From Bacillus pumilus (GTDB lineage Bacteria > Bacillota > Bacilli > Bacillales > Bacillaceae), in assembly GCF_009937765.1 (NCBI RefSeq), contig NZ_CP047089.1, forward strand, positions 2,044,272-2,108,271: 64,000 nucleotides of DNA, given 5' to 3'. Under the pieces are notes generated by a model. It did no database searches and was not told the origin of the DNA. It was given only the letters and a program-made list of their open reading frames with translations. Both the position numbers and the translations under genes were made by a program. Positions within the stretch are counted from its first letter, which is position 1; each line of letters opens with the position of its first letter. Positions 39,913 to 48,065 of the stretch are shown here, in pieces.

Positions 39913-40431
39913 TCATGATGAGGATGTTTGGTCAACTAAAATATCAAACTCGTCTTGGGCTTGATCGATGATGCAGGATTTAGGTGCTTTGAGCAGTTTC
40001 CATGCAAATAAAAAGTCAGGCAAACAATAGCCTGCATGAATACTTGCGATGATGATAAAATAGTGTGCATACATAGGAAACGCCACACCTAACACAAAGT
40101 AAACCGGTGAAATCACACAAAATGGACTAAGAAGTGAATAAAGCATGATGTTCTTTGGCACACGCTGCCAGCAATTTCGTTTAAATAACGTCATTTTTTT
40201 CTTGTTTTTCATCACTGGGATCAAGTGAACCACACGGTGGACAAGCAACGTCACAAGTAAAAGCATAGCAAAAAGCGGTGCGTTGTGACTGCTTAGTCTC
40301 GTTTCAGGATGAGTCAGTTGAAAACATAAAAAAGCCGTAATGAAAAAAAGTATAGCAAGACTTATGGCTGAAATCAGCAGTCTTGTATAACCATAATCCT
40401 TTTCAAGATTAATGGTCTTCCAACAATTCAT
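39913..40431 (-). CDS. yhaJ: YhaJ, DUF3267-type membrane protein
   Basis: 172-residue protein with four membrane segments (about 18-40, 52-70, 95-115, 118-140). The architecture is that of DUF3267 proteins, described as putative zincin-like membrane proteases with a HExxH motif; here the corresponding spot reads HRVVH (about 65-69), so the catalytic Glu is Arg. It may be an inactive member or belong to a neighbouring family. Transcribed alone, divergent from yhaI. Confidence 0.7.
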   Translation of the reverse strand: MNCWKTINLEKDYGYTRLLISAISLAILFFITAFLCFQLTHPETRLSSHNAPLFAMLLLVTLLVHRVVHLIPVMKNKKKMTLFKRNCWQRVPKNIMLYSLLSPFCVISPVYFVLGVAFPMYAHYFIIIASIHAGYCLPDFLFAWKLLKAPKSCIIDQAQDEFDILVDQTSSS

Positions 40432-40664
40432 TTTTCATCCTTCCAATCTTAAAAAACTAATTGAATATCTCAAGATAATTTACTCTTCCTGAGGATAAAA
40501 ATCAATGGTTTTTATGAAAAAAAATAAAATGTGGTGTTCATATGGAATAAAGAGAGGAAACTTTGGATTTTTCAAGAAAAAAAGACAGAAGAGGGAGGTT
40601 CGTCTCTTTCGTCAATGAGTAATTTCGGCTAGAATAGAAAGACTAAGAGAAAGAGGGAACGTAC

Positions 40665-41009
40665 ATGAGTATTGAGGAACGAATGAGCCAGCTCGAATAT
40701 TATATGGAACTTTTGCTGACGGCGACCGATATGAGCCGTTATCCATATTATGCATTATTGATGAGGCAGCAGGTATCGAAAGAAGAAGCGCAGGAAATTG
40801 AGCGTATTTGTGCTGAGCTTTCAGAGGAAATGGACAAGCAAAAAGCACAAGGCTACGTCATGTTTGACGATATGCTTGCGCTTTTTGCAGGACAGTTAAT
40901 TGAAAAGCTGGATGTGCATGAGACGATATTTGCATTGCATGATCAAGGGCTGTTTCAGCCGTTAATGAATGAATTTATAAAGATCATTAAACAATTTGAT
41001 TTGCTTTAG
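40665..41009 (+). CDS. yhaI: YhaI, DUF1878 protein
   Basis: 114-residue, all-helical soluble protein ([18 protein letters not shown] start). DUF1878 family, known mainly from Bacillus, function unknown. It is transcribed toward scoC, and the two 3' ends overlap by 23 nt with no terminator between, so the mRNAs must be complementary at their ends. Confidence 0.85.
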   Translation: MSIEERMSQLEYYMELLLTATDMSRYPYYALLMRQQVSKEEAQEIERICAELSEEMDKQKAQGYVMFDDMLALFAGQLIEKLDVHETIFALHDQGLFQPLMNEFIKIIKQFDLL

Positions 41010-41607
41010 CCGCTTTTTCTGCTGCATCAGCTGAGTCTTCAAGTTCCTCAGACTTTTTAGTGACTCTTCCTCGCTCGTTCAAAAAGTCCTTCTCAATGTT
41101 TGAAAACGATTTCTCAAAAATCTCCATGAAGTCCTCACCATAGATGTTTCGGATAATACACATCATTTCTAAAATCTCAGGGAATTTTCCGTAAATGTCA
41201 TGAAGCGGCTGTGCGCCTTTGACAATACCAGTTCTTGCCGGGTCATAATCTTCGAGTAGTTTATGGAATGTCTCTTCGCCTTTTGGCGTTAGCTCAATAT
41301 ACGTATTGCGTTTATCGTTTAACTTTTTAGAAAATTTTAAAAATCCTCGTTCCTCCAGTTTCTTGGAGAAGTTAAACGCTGTTGATACGTGCATGACGCC
41401 AAACTTTGCAATTTCTGATATTGAAGCTCCTTTTAATTGATACGCAATCCACAAAATATGATGTTCATTGATATTTAGGTTATACGGTTTGATCCACTGC
41501 TGCCAGTCCTTTTCAATGGATTTCCAAAGAGCTTTGCTCAATTGGGCCATTCTTTGACTGAATAAAAGTGCTTCTTTTACATCGAAAGGCTGTTCCGAAT
41601 GATTCAT
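40987..41607 (-). CDS. scoC: ScoC (Hpr), MarR-family transition-state regulator
   Basis: Winged-helix repressor of extracellular proteases, sporulation and peptide transport in the transition phase. The DNA-binding domain (about 40-120) is very close to B. subtilis ScoC ([41 protein letters not shown]). C-terminal dimer helices and a charged Glu/Lys tail follow. ATG 41607 ([14 protein letters not shown]) fits the AGGTG SD and orthologue start better than GTG 41616. 206 residues. Its end overlaps yhaI by 23 nt. Confidence 0.95.
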   Translation of the reverse strand: MNHSEQPFDVKEALLFSQRMAQLSKALWKSIEKDWQQWIKPYNLNINEHHILWIAYQLKGASISEIAKFGVMHVSTAFNFSKKLEERGFLKFSKKLNDKRNTYIELTPKGEETFHKLLEDYDPARTGIVKGAQPLHDIYGKFPEILEMMCIIRNIYGEDFMEIFEKSFSNIEKDFLNERGRVTKKSEELEDSADAAEKAAKANQIV

Positions 41608-41732
41608 CCATTTCACCTACTTCTCTTTTTCTTGTAATTCTATTATGCCAATAAAATAAAGATTAATAAAGCTGAAAATTCAAGAATTTTTAAAACTCAT
41701 GAAAAACATTGTCAAAATAACCTTTTTTCAAC

Positions 41733-41768
41733 AAAAAAAGTGCGGGATACGCACCCCGCACACTTTTG
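41733..41768 (-). terminator. Terminator of yhaH
   Basis: AAAAGTG-CGGG/CCCGCA-CACTTTT stem with a 2-nt bulge; T run on the minus strand. Confidence 0.75.
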
Positions 41769-41794
41769 TAAACGAATATTTTTTCTTGAGTATA

Positions 41795-42151
41795 TTAGTT
41801 TTGTAAGGTTTTCTCCAGTTGCTTGAGCTTTTCCTCAATTTCCTGAATTTCCTTTTGCAAATCCTGCTGATGAGGCTTGATTTCTTCACGCCATTGCTGA
41901 ATCGATGTTTGTAATTCAGTTCCGACTTCTTTAATGACCTCTGCACTTTCTTTTGCTGTTTCAACAATTTGCTCTTTTAAAGCTTGTCCATCTCTTTTTA
42001 ATCTTGTCAGCGTATCTTCGAATTTGTCATAGCCGTCTTTCATCTTTCCGCGCACATCTCTGCCAGAAGAGGGAGTCGTCAGGAGCACTGCCGCACCTCC
42101 GAGGAGACCGCCTACAAATAATCCTGTTAATAAAGAACGTCCACTAGCCAT
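41795..42151 (-). CDS. yhaH: YhaH, YtxH-like stress protein
   Basis: 118-residue YtxH-domain protein: a short N-terminal hydrophobic Gly-rich segment (LLTGLFVGGLLGGAAVLLTTPSSG, about 6-29) with the family's TPxSG turn, then a long charged coiled coil to the end. B. subtilis YhaH is listed in the general stress regulon; no sigma-B promoter was positively identified here. Between scoC and the divergent small membrane protein gene, with its own terminator. Confidence 0.82.
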   Translation of the reverse strand: MASGRSLLTGLFVGGLLGGAAVLLTTPSSGRDVRGKMKDGYDKFEDTLTRLKRDGQALKEQIVETAKESAEVIKEVGTELQTSIQQWREEIKPHQQDLQKEIQEIEEKLKQLEKTLQN

Positions 42152-42279
42152 TCAAATCACCTCTAGTCAAATTTTACACATTCGCATGTTCTCTCTGAGC
42201 TGACGATCAGCTTCATTGAACTTCCATACATAGCTTGCTTTATTTTAGCATACTTTTGAAGAAAAGGGAGGGGAGAAGG

Positions 42280-42471
42280 TTGTCTGTCTTTCTGTTCGTT
42301 TTTACGTGTATCGGTGTCGTTTTTACAGGTGGCTCTATTCATTATGCAAGACAGCTGGGGTATGCGGGGTCTTATCCGCCAAAACATGTATTAAAGCAAA
42401 AAGCACTTGTGTGTGCGGCAGGTGCAGGAATTTCGCTCCTCATTTTGCTTTTGACCCTTTTTCTTTTATAA
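42280..42471 (+). CDS. Small two-helix membrane protein
   Basis: 63-residue product from TTG 42280 (MSVFLFVFTCIGVVFTGG), with GGAGGGGAG as SD; the frame opens earlier at ATG 42235 but the SD lies inside that stretch. Two membrane helices (about 2-16 and 44-63) flank a loop with HYARQLGYAGSYPPKHVL. I do not recognise the family. Divergent from yhaH, convergent with trpP. Confidence 0.65.
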   Translation: MSVFLFVFTCIGVVFTGGSIHYARQLGYAGSYPPKHVLKQKALVCAAGAGISLLILLLTLFLL

Positions 42472-42480
42472 AAGCATGAA

Positions 42481-42511
42481 AAAAAACCTCTTCATCTATT
42501 ATGAAGAGGTT
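42481..42511 (-). terminator. Terminator of trpP
   Basis: 11-bp perfect stem AACCTCTTCAT/ATGAAGAGGTT (42485-42495 with 42501-42511), with the T run on the minus strand. Confidence 0.88.
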
Positions 42512-42521
42512 CGATTATTTG

Positions 42522-43040
42522 TTAAGCAACTTCTATCATTCTTGCACGTCTGAGAATGGACTGAGCAATTGGGAAGACAAATACCATAGCAATGGTATTA
42601 ATCACGGCTGCTGGCAGGACGACGCCTACAAGAAGTGCAGGTAATGCAGCTGGCAGTCCAGTGATCAGTAATGCGGCAGATAGGAAAATCACGCCGGATA
42701 CGATGGTTCCAATCGCAGTTAACACAGCGGTCAGCACTACTTTGTTCTTTATCTTCATGCAAGATAAGAAAAGGGCTAAGAAGATAAAGGCTGTCACTGG
42801 TTTATCAATCATATTTGGAATTTGTCCGCCTGGGAAACCTGTTGTTAATGCAGAAATGGCGCCTGTTACAAGGGCAATCACCACGACATGCTGTACCTTT
42901 GGGAAAAGGATGATGCTTAAAAACATCATGACCAGCATCATATCAGGTTTCATTCCGAAAAAGATGGGCGGGAAAATCGTATGCAAAACAGCTCCCATTG
43001 CTGCAAGCAATGACATAATGACTAATTCTTTTGTTTTCAT
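42522..43040 (-). CDS. trpP: TrpP, probable tryptophan transporter
   Basis: 172-residue membrane protein with five to six helices, matching B. subtilis TrpP (yhaG), a tryptophan permease controlled by the TRAP protein. ATG 43040 (MKTKELVIMSLLAAMG) is chosen because AGAGGAGAG lies before it; the longer frame would start inside the regulatory region. The RNA just upstream carries five (G/U)AG triplets at exact 5-nt periodicity over the SD, so translation should be blocked by tryptophan-loaded TRAP. Confidence 0.88.
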   Translation of the reverse strand: MKTKELVIMSLLAAMGAVLHTIFPPIFFGMKPDMMLVMMFLSIILFPKVQHVVVIALVTGAISALTTGFPGGQIPNMIDKPVTAFIFLALFLSCMKIKNKVVLTAVLTAIGTIVSGVIFLSAALLITGLPAALPALLVGVVLPAAVINTIAMVFVFPIAQSILRRARMIEVA

Positions 43041-43042
43041 TT

Positions 43043-43065
43043 CTATGCTCTCCTCTGCTAAGCTC
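43043..43065 (-). promoter_or_regulatory. TRAP-binding site over the trpP Shine-Dalgarno
   Basis: On the minus strand GAG-ct-TAG-ca-GAG-ga-GAG-ca-TAG: five triplets, each separated by exactly two bases (43065-43043), covering the SD directly upstream of the trpP ATG. This is the classical TRAP recognition pattern; more off-phase GAG triplets lie just upstream (43072-43076). Confidence 0.82.
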
Positions 43066-43165
43066 TTAGCACTCTCCAATAATATGGCTCATCATTTATT
43101 GCAAGAGTCATCACTTTATATTTCTCGTTATTATAACAAATTTATTTCTCTATAGAAAAGCTTTT

Positions 43166-44245
43166 TCACTCATTTTCTTGCTGGAACTTTTTCATAAAGT
43201 CCGCAAGCTTTTGGCAGTCTTCAATCGATACCGTATTGTAAATAGATGCTCTGCATCCACCGACAGAACGATGACCGGCAAGTCCAACCATTTGTTCATG
43301 CTTTGCTTTCTCTACAAAGGATGCAGTGAGTGCATCATCACGAAGGGTAAATGTGACATTCATATGCGACCGGCTGTCAGTGCGTGCGTGTCCTTTGTAA
43401 AAACCGCCGCTTTGATCAATTGTGTCGTAGAGAATGCCTGCTTTTTGTTCATTTCTTTTTTCCGCTGCTTCTACGCCGCCAGCCTGTTTAACATGGTCAA
43501 GGACAAGAGACAGCATATAAATCGCAAAAGTCGGTGGGGTGTGATAAAGAGAGGCAGCTTTTGCGTGTGTTGAATATTTTAATATTTTCGGTGTGCTCTT
43601 TTTCTCTTTTTCTAATAAACGTTTGCGCGCGATCACAATCGTGATACCAGAAGGCCCTAAGTTTTTTTGTGCCCCAGCATAAATGAGATCAAATTGAGAA
43701 ACATCGATTTTTTTGCTGAGAATATCACTGGACATATCCGCAATGAGCGGTAATGATGTACCAGGGAACGTTTTCCACTGAGTGCCGAAGATCGTATTGT
43801 TTGATGTGATGTGTAAATAAGCGCCATCTGTTAAAGCGGAGGCATCTACTTCTGGAATATACGAGTAGTTGTCGTCTTCACTTGAAGCAAACACAGATGT
43901 TTCACCAAACCCTTTTGCTTCTGATAATGCTTTTTCTGACCAAGCGCCTGTTTGAATGAAATGAGCCGTTTCGCCTTCATGTAAGAAGTTCATAGGAATC
44001 ATCGCAAATTGAAGGCTAGCTCCGCCCTGTAAAAAGAGGACTTCGTAATCTTCAGGAATGTCCATCAGTTCAACCAACAATGATTTTGCCTTATTGTGGA
44101 CTTCTTCATATTCACCACTGCGATGCGACAGCTCCATTACAGACATTCCAGTTTGTTTAAAATCAACAAGTTCTTCCTGTGCCTTTTTAAGCACTTCTAG
44201 CGGCAGTGCCGCAGGACCAGCATTAAAATTCGTCGTTCGCTTCAT
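43166..44245 (-). CDS. serC: Phosphoserine aminotransferase SerC
   Basis: PLP enzyme converting 3-phosphohydroxypyruvate to phosphoserine (serine synthesis; also in vitamin B6 synthesis in some bacteria). Start motif TTNFNAGPAALP, catalytic lysine in IYAGAQKNLGPSG (about 190-202), and the C-terminal GHRSVGGCRASIYN substrate-phosphate site are intact. 359 residues from ATG 44245 with an AGGGAGA SD (GTG is the codon before). Monocistronic on the minus strand. Confidence 0.95.
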   Translation of the reverse strand: MKRTTNFNAGPAALPLEVLKKAQEELVDFKQTGMSVMELSHRSGEYEEVHNKAKSLLVELMDIPEDYEVLFLQGGASLQFAMIPMNFLHEGETAHFIQTGAWSEKALSEAKGFGETSVFASSEDDNYSYIPEVDASALTDGAYLHITSNNTIFGTQWKTFPGTSLPLIADMSSDILSKKIDVSQFDLIYAGAQKNLGPSGITIVIARKRLLEKEKKSTPKILKYSTHAKAASLYHTPPTFAIYMLSLVLDHVKQAGGVEAAEKRNEQKAGILYDTIDQSGGFYKGHARTDSRSHMNVTFTLRDDALTASFVEKAKHEQMVGLAGHRSVGGCRASIYNTVSIEDCQKLADFMKKFQQENE

Positions 44246-44390
44246 CACAATCTCTCCCTATTTCTCGCGTTAATGGATCAAAAGATAAAACCATCCTATC
44301 ACAAATTTGAAGCAATTGGACAAAAAATTTGAATCGTTCTAAATATCTTACTATTAAGAAACAAAGGGGAGAAAAAGGGGTAGAAATGAG

Positions 44391-44416
44391 AAAAACCTCA
44401 TCTATTAAGATGAGGT
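44391..44416 (-). terminator. Terminator of hit
   Basis: 9-bp stem ACCTCATCT/AGATGAGGT (44395-44403 with 44408-44416) whose loop holds the hit stop codon; T run on the minus strand. Confidence 0.85.
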
Positions 44417-44833
44417 AAGGCGCGTATGAATGGCAGAAGAAATGTCTTTTAAATCCTCTGACGTATATTGATCTTGATGTGATTTCCATACGGCACCAAA
44501 GCCATCGCCTTTGCCGTAACGCGGAATGATATGCATGTGGTAATGGAACACAGATTGTCCAGCTTTTTCGCCATTGTTGTTTAAAAGGTTTAATCCAATG
44601 GGTTCAAATTCCTGTTTGATCGCCCTTGCAATTTTCGGAATCGCTTGGAAGTAGTGATTAGACACTTCTGGTGTCATGTCATAGATGTTTTCTTTATGTA
44701 TTTTCGGGATTACAAGGGTATGCCCTTTTGTTACTTGGCTAATATCTAGAAAAGCCAATACATGCTCGTCTTCATATACTTTTGCACATGGAATGTCTCC
44801 ATCAATGATCTTGCAAAAAATACAATCGCTCAC
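44405..44833 (-). CDS. hit: HIT-family nucleotide-binding protein Hit
   Basis: 142-residue histidine-triad protein, probably a purine nucleoside phosphoramidase/dinucleotide hydrolase. The active-site HYHMHIIPR (about 97-105) has the His-x-His-x-His triad; the N-terminal CIFCKIIDGDIPC cysteines can form the zinc site seen in this subfamily. It lies back-to-back with the ecs operon, as in B. subtilis. Confidence 0.93.
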   Translation of the reverse strand: MSDCIFCKIIDGDIPCAKVYEDEHVLAFLDISQVTKGHTLVIPKIHKENIYDMTPEVSNHYFQAIPKIARAIKQEFEPIGLNLLNNNGEKAGQSVFHYHMHIIPRYGKGDGFGAVWKSHQDQYTSEDLKDISSAIHTRLTSS

Positions 44834-45023
44834 GTCATGTCACTCCTCATTCATTTTCCTTCATCGTATCACAAAAATGAGCAAAAAAGAAAACAGGACA
44901 AGCGAACTCCTTTGGTCGCTCATCCTGCTCCTGCAGAAGAAATGCTGATGCTTTCATTCGATATGCCTTTTGAATTCTCTATTTACTGAAATAAAGAATT
45001 CATATGCCTGCTATTTCTGCCGT

Positions 45024-45171
45024 AAACACCTCATTTGACGTTTTGGTTTGTCGTATACATATTGTATAGGACACAAAAATCAAGAATCAGTGAAGCAAAA
45101 CAGAAGCTAAGGTTTTTAGATGAAAAACCAACTTGTCATGCGGTTCTTTGCCTTTAACAAACACCTCATTT
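45024..45171. repeat. 13-bp direct repeat and palindrome in the hit-ecsA gap
   Basis: AAACACCTCATTT occurs at 45024-45036 and 45159-45171. Between them TATACA-TAT-TGTATA (45054-45068) is a perfect 15-bp palindrome typical of a dimeric repressor operator. The 487-bp hit-ecsA gap otherwise has only the ecsA promoter and no convincing ORF. Confidence 0.5.
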
Positions 45172-45261
45172 ACTTATTGGTCATCAAGTTCATTTCTTCT
45201 ACATACATTATGATGACCAAGATGCCTATTTTTTATTCATGACTTGTCTATAGGTAAACAT

Positions 45262-45290
45262 TTCAAATTACCTTTCGTTTTTGTTACTAT
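45262..45290 (+). promoter_or_regulatory. Promoter of the ecsABC operon
   Basis: TTCAAA (45262-45267), 17-nt spacer, extended -10 TG-T-TACTAT (45285-45290), 31 nt before ecsA. Confidence 0.55.
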
Positions 45291-45320
45291 AAAGGAAAAA
45301 CGAAAGAAAGGAACGAATTC

Positions 45321-46061
45321 ATGTCCCTTCTCACTGTAAAAGATGTAACGGGTGGATATACGAAGAATCCCGTTCTAAAAAATATCTCATTTGAATTAGA
45401 AAGAAATCAAATTGTTGGTCTCATCGGCTTAAACGGGGCGGGGAAAAGCACAACCATTCGCCATATCATCGGACTCATGAAACCGCATAAAGGTGTGATT
45501 GAATTAAACGGGCGAACCCTTCAAGATGATCAAGAGGCGTATCGTTCGCAATTTACGTTTATTCCAGAAACACCTGTATTATATGAAGAATTAACTTTAA
45601 AAGAGCATTTAGAGCTGACAGCGATGGCTTACGGACTGTCTAAGGAACAATTAGATGAACGCCTGCCGTCATTGCTGAAAGAATTTCGAATGGAGAAACG
45701 TTTGAAGTGGTTCCCTGCTCATTTTTCAAAAGGTATGAAGCAGAAGGTCATGATTATGTGTGCATTTCTTGTTGAACCAGAACTGTATATCATTGATGAA
45801 CCGTTCTTAGGGCTTGATCCTCTTGCGATTAATGCACTGCTTGAACGGATGAATGCCGCGAAGAAAAACGGCGCTAGTGTCCTGATGTCGACGCATATCT
45901 TGGCGACAGCAGAGCGCTATTGTGATTCTTTTATTATTTTGCACGAAGGGGAAATCAGAGCGAAAGGAACCCTGACGGAGCTGAGAGAACAGTTCAATAT
46001 GAGAGATGCGACACTAGATGATCTTTATTTGGAATTAACAAAGGAAGAAAGCTATGAGTAA
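45321..46061 (+). CDS. ecsA: EcsA, ABC transporter ATPase
   Basis: ATPase subunit of the Ecs transporter, needed in B. subtilis for intramembrane proteolysis (RasP pathway), protein secretion and competence. Walker A GLNGAGKST (about 37-45), the signature is the unusual FSKGMKQKV (about 138-146, in place of LSGGQ), Walker B LYIIDEPFLGLDP (about 156-168), switch His in STHIL. 246 residues. The end overlaps ecsB by 8 nt. Confidence 0.95.
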   Translation: MSLLTVKDVTGGYTKNPVLKNISFELERNQIVGLIGLNGAGKSTTIRHIIGLMKPHKGVIELNGRTLQDDQEAYRSQFTFIPETPVLYEELTLKEHLELTAMAYGLSKEQLDERLPSLLKEFRMEKRLKWFPAHFSKGMKQKVMIMCAFLVEPELYIIDEPFLGLDPLAINALLERMNAAKKNGASVLMSTHILATAERYCDSFIILHEGEIRAKGTLTELREQFNMRDATLDDLYLELTKEESYE

Positions 46062-47274
46062 AACGACGCAAAGCATTTGGAAATCACGATTAGAGGAACA
46101 CATACAAGATACAAGAAAATATTTAAAATACATGTTCAATGATCATCTTGTCATTGTGCTCATTTTTTTCCTTGCAGGCGGAGCGAGCTGGTATAGTAAC
46201 TGGCTCAAACAAATTCCAGCTCATTTTCCATCCTACTGGGTCATGGCAGTTGTTTTCTCATTGGTACTGACAAGCTCTTACGTGCGGACGTTGATCAAAG
46301 AAGCAGATCTCGTGTTTTTGCTTCCTTTGGAAGGGAAGATGGAGCCTTATTTAAAACAAGCCTTTAACTTTAGCTTCATTTCTCAGCTGTTTCCTCTCAT
46401 TGCTGTATTCATTGTCGCACTCCCGCTTTATTCGGCAGTGTCTTCAGGCGGCATCAAGATGTATGTGCTTATATTGGCGCAAATGATTTTGATCAAGGGA
46501 CTGAATACAGCGATTCAATGGAGAATGACGTATTTTCAAGGAAAACAAATGAGATGGCTTGATGCAGTCCTTCGTTTTCTATTGAATATGATTTTAATCT
46601 ATACCGTTTTACAGGCATCCTATGCAATCGCAATCGTTTTTTATCTCATCTATGGTGTCTATCTTGTTTACTTAACCAATGCAGTCAAAAAGCAGCCTTT
46701 TCAATGGGAATTGCATATTTCTGACGAATTAAAACGAAAACAGCGTTTTTATCGTTTGGCCAATTTATTTACAGATGTGCCTCATTTGAAGAAACAGGTG
46801 AAAAGAAGAATCTATATGGACTGGCTTTTGCAGTTTGTTCCGTATGACCAGCGTAAAACTTTTTCTTACATGTATGTGAGGGCATTTTTACGGTCAAATG
46901 ACTATTTTGGTCTTGTGATTAGGCTTACTGCCGTGTTTGTGCTAATTATTTTGTATACAGGTGCAGCAGGCTGGGTAGGTGCGCTGCTTGTCTTGTTCAC
47001 CGTGTTTATCACAGGTGTCCAGCTAGTGCCGTTAACGAAGCACTTTGCCCACCTTTCTTTACAGGCACTTTATCCTGTTGCTCAACAAGAAAAGGATCGG
47101 AGCTTTTTTATTCTCGTCCGTAACGTGCTCATCATCCAATCGATATTGTTGAGCTGTGCAGTCCTACCGGCAGGAGGATGGCAGGGAAGTGGACTTGCCC
47201 TTCTGATTTCATTGGCATTTGTGCTTGTCCTCTTCAAGCCATACGTACTCAGTCGATTAAAAAAGATGAGATAG
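46054..47274 (+). CDS. ecsB: EcsB, ABC transporter membrane subunit
   Basis: 406-residue integral membrane subunit with about eight hydrophobic segments, of the EcsB family (PF05975 type). The start overlaps ecsA by 8 nt, so translation is coupled. It contains the conserved cytosolic loop with KKQVKRRIYMDWLLQF around residue 250. The transported substrate is unknown (a peptide product of proteolysis is suspected). Confidence 0.93.
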   Translation: MSKTTQSIWKSRLEEHIQDTRKYLKYMFNDHLVIVLIFFLAGGASWYSNWLKQIPAHFPSYWVMAVVFSLVLTSSYVRTLIKEADLVFLLPLEGKMEPYLKQAFNFSFISQLFPLIAVFIVALPLYSAVSSGGIKMYVLILAQMILIKGLNTAIQWRMTYFQGKQMRWLDAVLRFLLNMILIYTVLQASYAIAIVFYLIYGVYLVYLTNAVKKQPFQWELHISDELKRKQRFYRLANLFTDVPHLKKQVKRRIYMDWLLQFVPYDQRKTFSYMYVRAFLRSNDYFGLVIRLTAVFVLIILYTGAAGWVGALLVLFTVFITGVQLVPLTKHFAHLSLQALYPVAQQEKDRSFFILVRNVLIIQSILLSCAVLPAGGWQGSGLALLISLAFVLVLFKPYVLSRLKKMR

Positions 47275-47327
47275 GCAGATATATGTGACCGACAGCGAGC
47301 GTATGATGACATCAAGGAGGGGACCGG

Positions 47328-48035
47328 ATGAATGCAGCTGAACGGGAGTTATATGAAGAAGCCATTCTTTTTCAAACGCGATTTTTAAGAAAACCTTCAA
47401 AGATCGAACGGATTTCAAAAGGAGTTCAGCAGCAGGTGAACCGCCGAATCCCTGCCAGGTTTCATCAAGTCATCACAAGTGCGGTCAAAACAATGGTTGA
47501 ATCCACCGTATCAGGATCTCACTTCACTTCATTTACAGTCATGGATGAGCAATTATCCATCATTGAGCGAAATGAACTGGCAAAAGAGAAAGTGAAATAC
47601 TATCAAAAGGCAGCTGCGATTGAAGGAATTGGAACAGGTGCAGGTGGTATTTTGCTTGGTATGGCGGACTTTCCGCTACTGCTTAGCATTAAGATGAAAT
47701 GTCTTTATGAGCTGGCGTGTATTTATGGTTTTGATTTGTCTCAAAAAGAGGAAAGACTCTTTTTGCTCTGTATATTTCAACTTGCCTTTTCTGGCAGTGC
47801 GCATCGTCAAAAAATGATGAGCATCATAGATGATTGGGAAACGAGCCGCGAGGAAATGGATTGGTACAACTTTCAGCAGGAATATCGAGATTACATTGAC
47901 CTAGTGAAGCTGTTTCAATTAATGCCGGTCGTCGGAGCTGCTGTTGGTGGTGTAGCAAATCATCACCTGACAGGACAACTCGGTGATGTCGCTCGCCATG
48001 TGTTTCACTTACGGGTGTTGAAAGAAAAGAAATAG
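47328..48035 (+). CDS. ecsC: EcsC family protein
   Basis: 235-residue EcsC-domain protein, third gene of the ecs operon, 53 nt after ecsB with its own GGAGGGG SD. Helical with Gly-rich hydrophobic pieces (EGIGTGAGGILLGMADFPLLL at about 100-120 and VVGAAVGGVANH near 205). EcsC is dispensable for Ecs transport in B. subtilis and its role is unknown. Ends at a bidirectional terminator. Confidence 0.92.
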   Translation: MNAAERELYEEAILFQTRFLRKPSKIERISKGVQQQVNRRIPARFHQVITSAVKTMVESTVSGSHFTSFTVMDEQLSIIERNELAKEKVKYYQKAAAIEGIGTGAGGILLGMADFPLLLSIKMKCLYELACIYGFDLSQKEERLFLLCIFQLAFSGSAHRQKMMSIIDDWETSREEMDWYNFQQEYRDYIDLVKLFQLMPVVGAAVGGVANHHLTGQLGDVARHVFHLRVLKEKK

Positions 48036-48065
48036 AAAAGCCGCTGTTTGCCAGCGGCTTTTTTT
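48036..48065. terminator. Bidirectional terminator between ecsC and yhaA
   Basis: 11-bp perfect stem AAAAGCCGCTG (48036-48046)/CAGCGGCTTTT (48052-48062), TTTGC loop. Confidence 0.93.
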
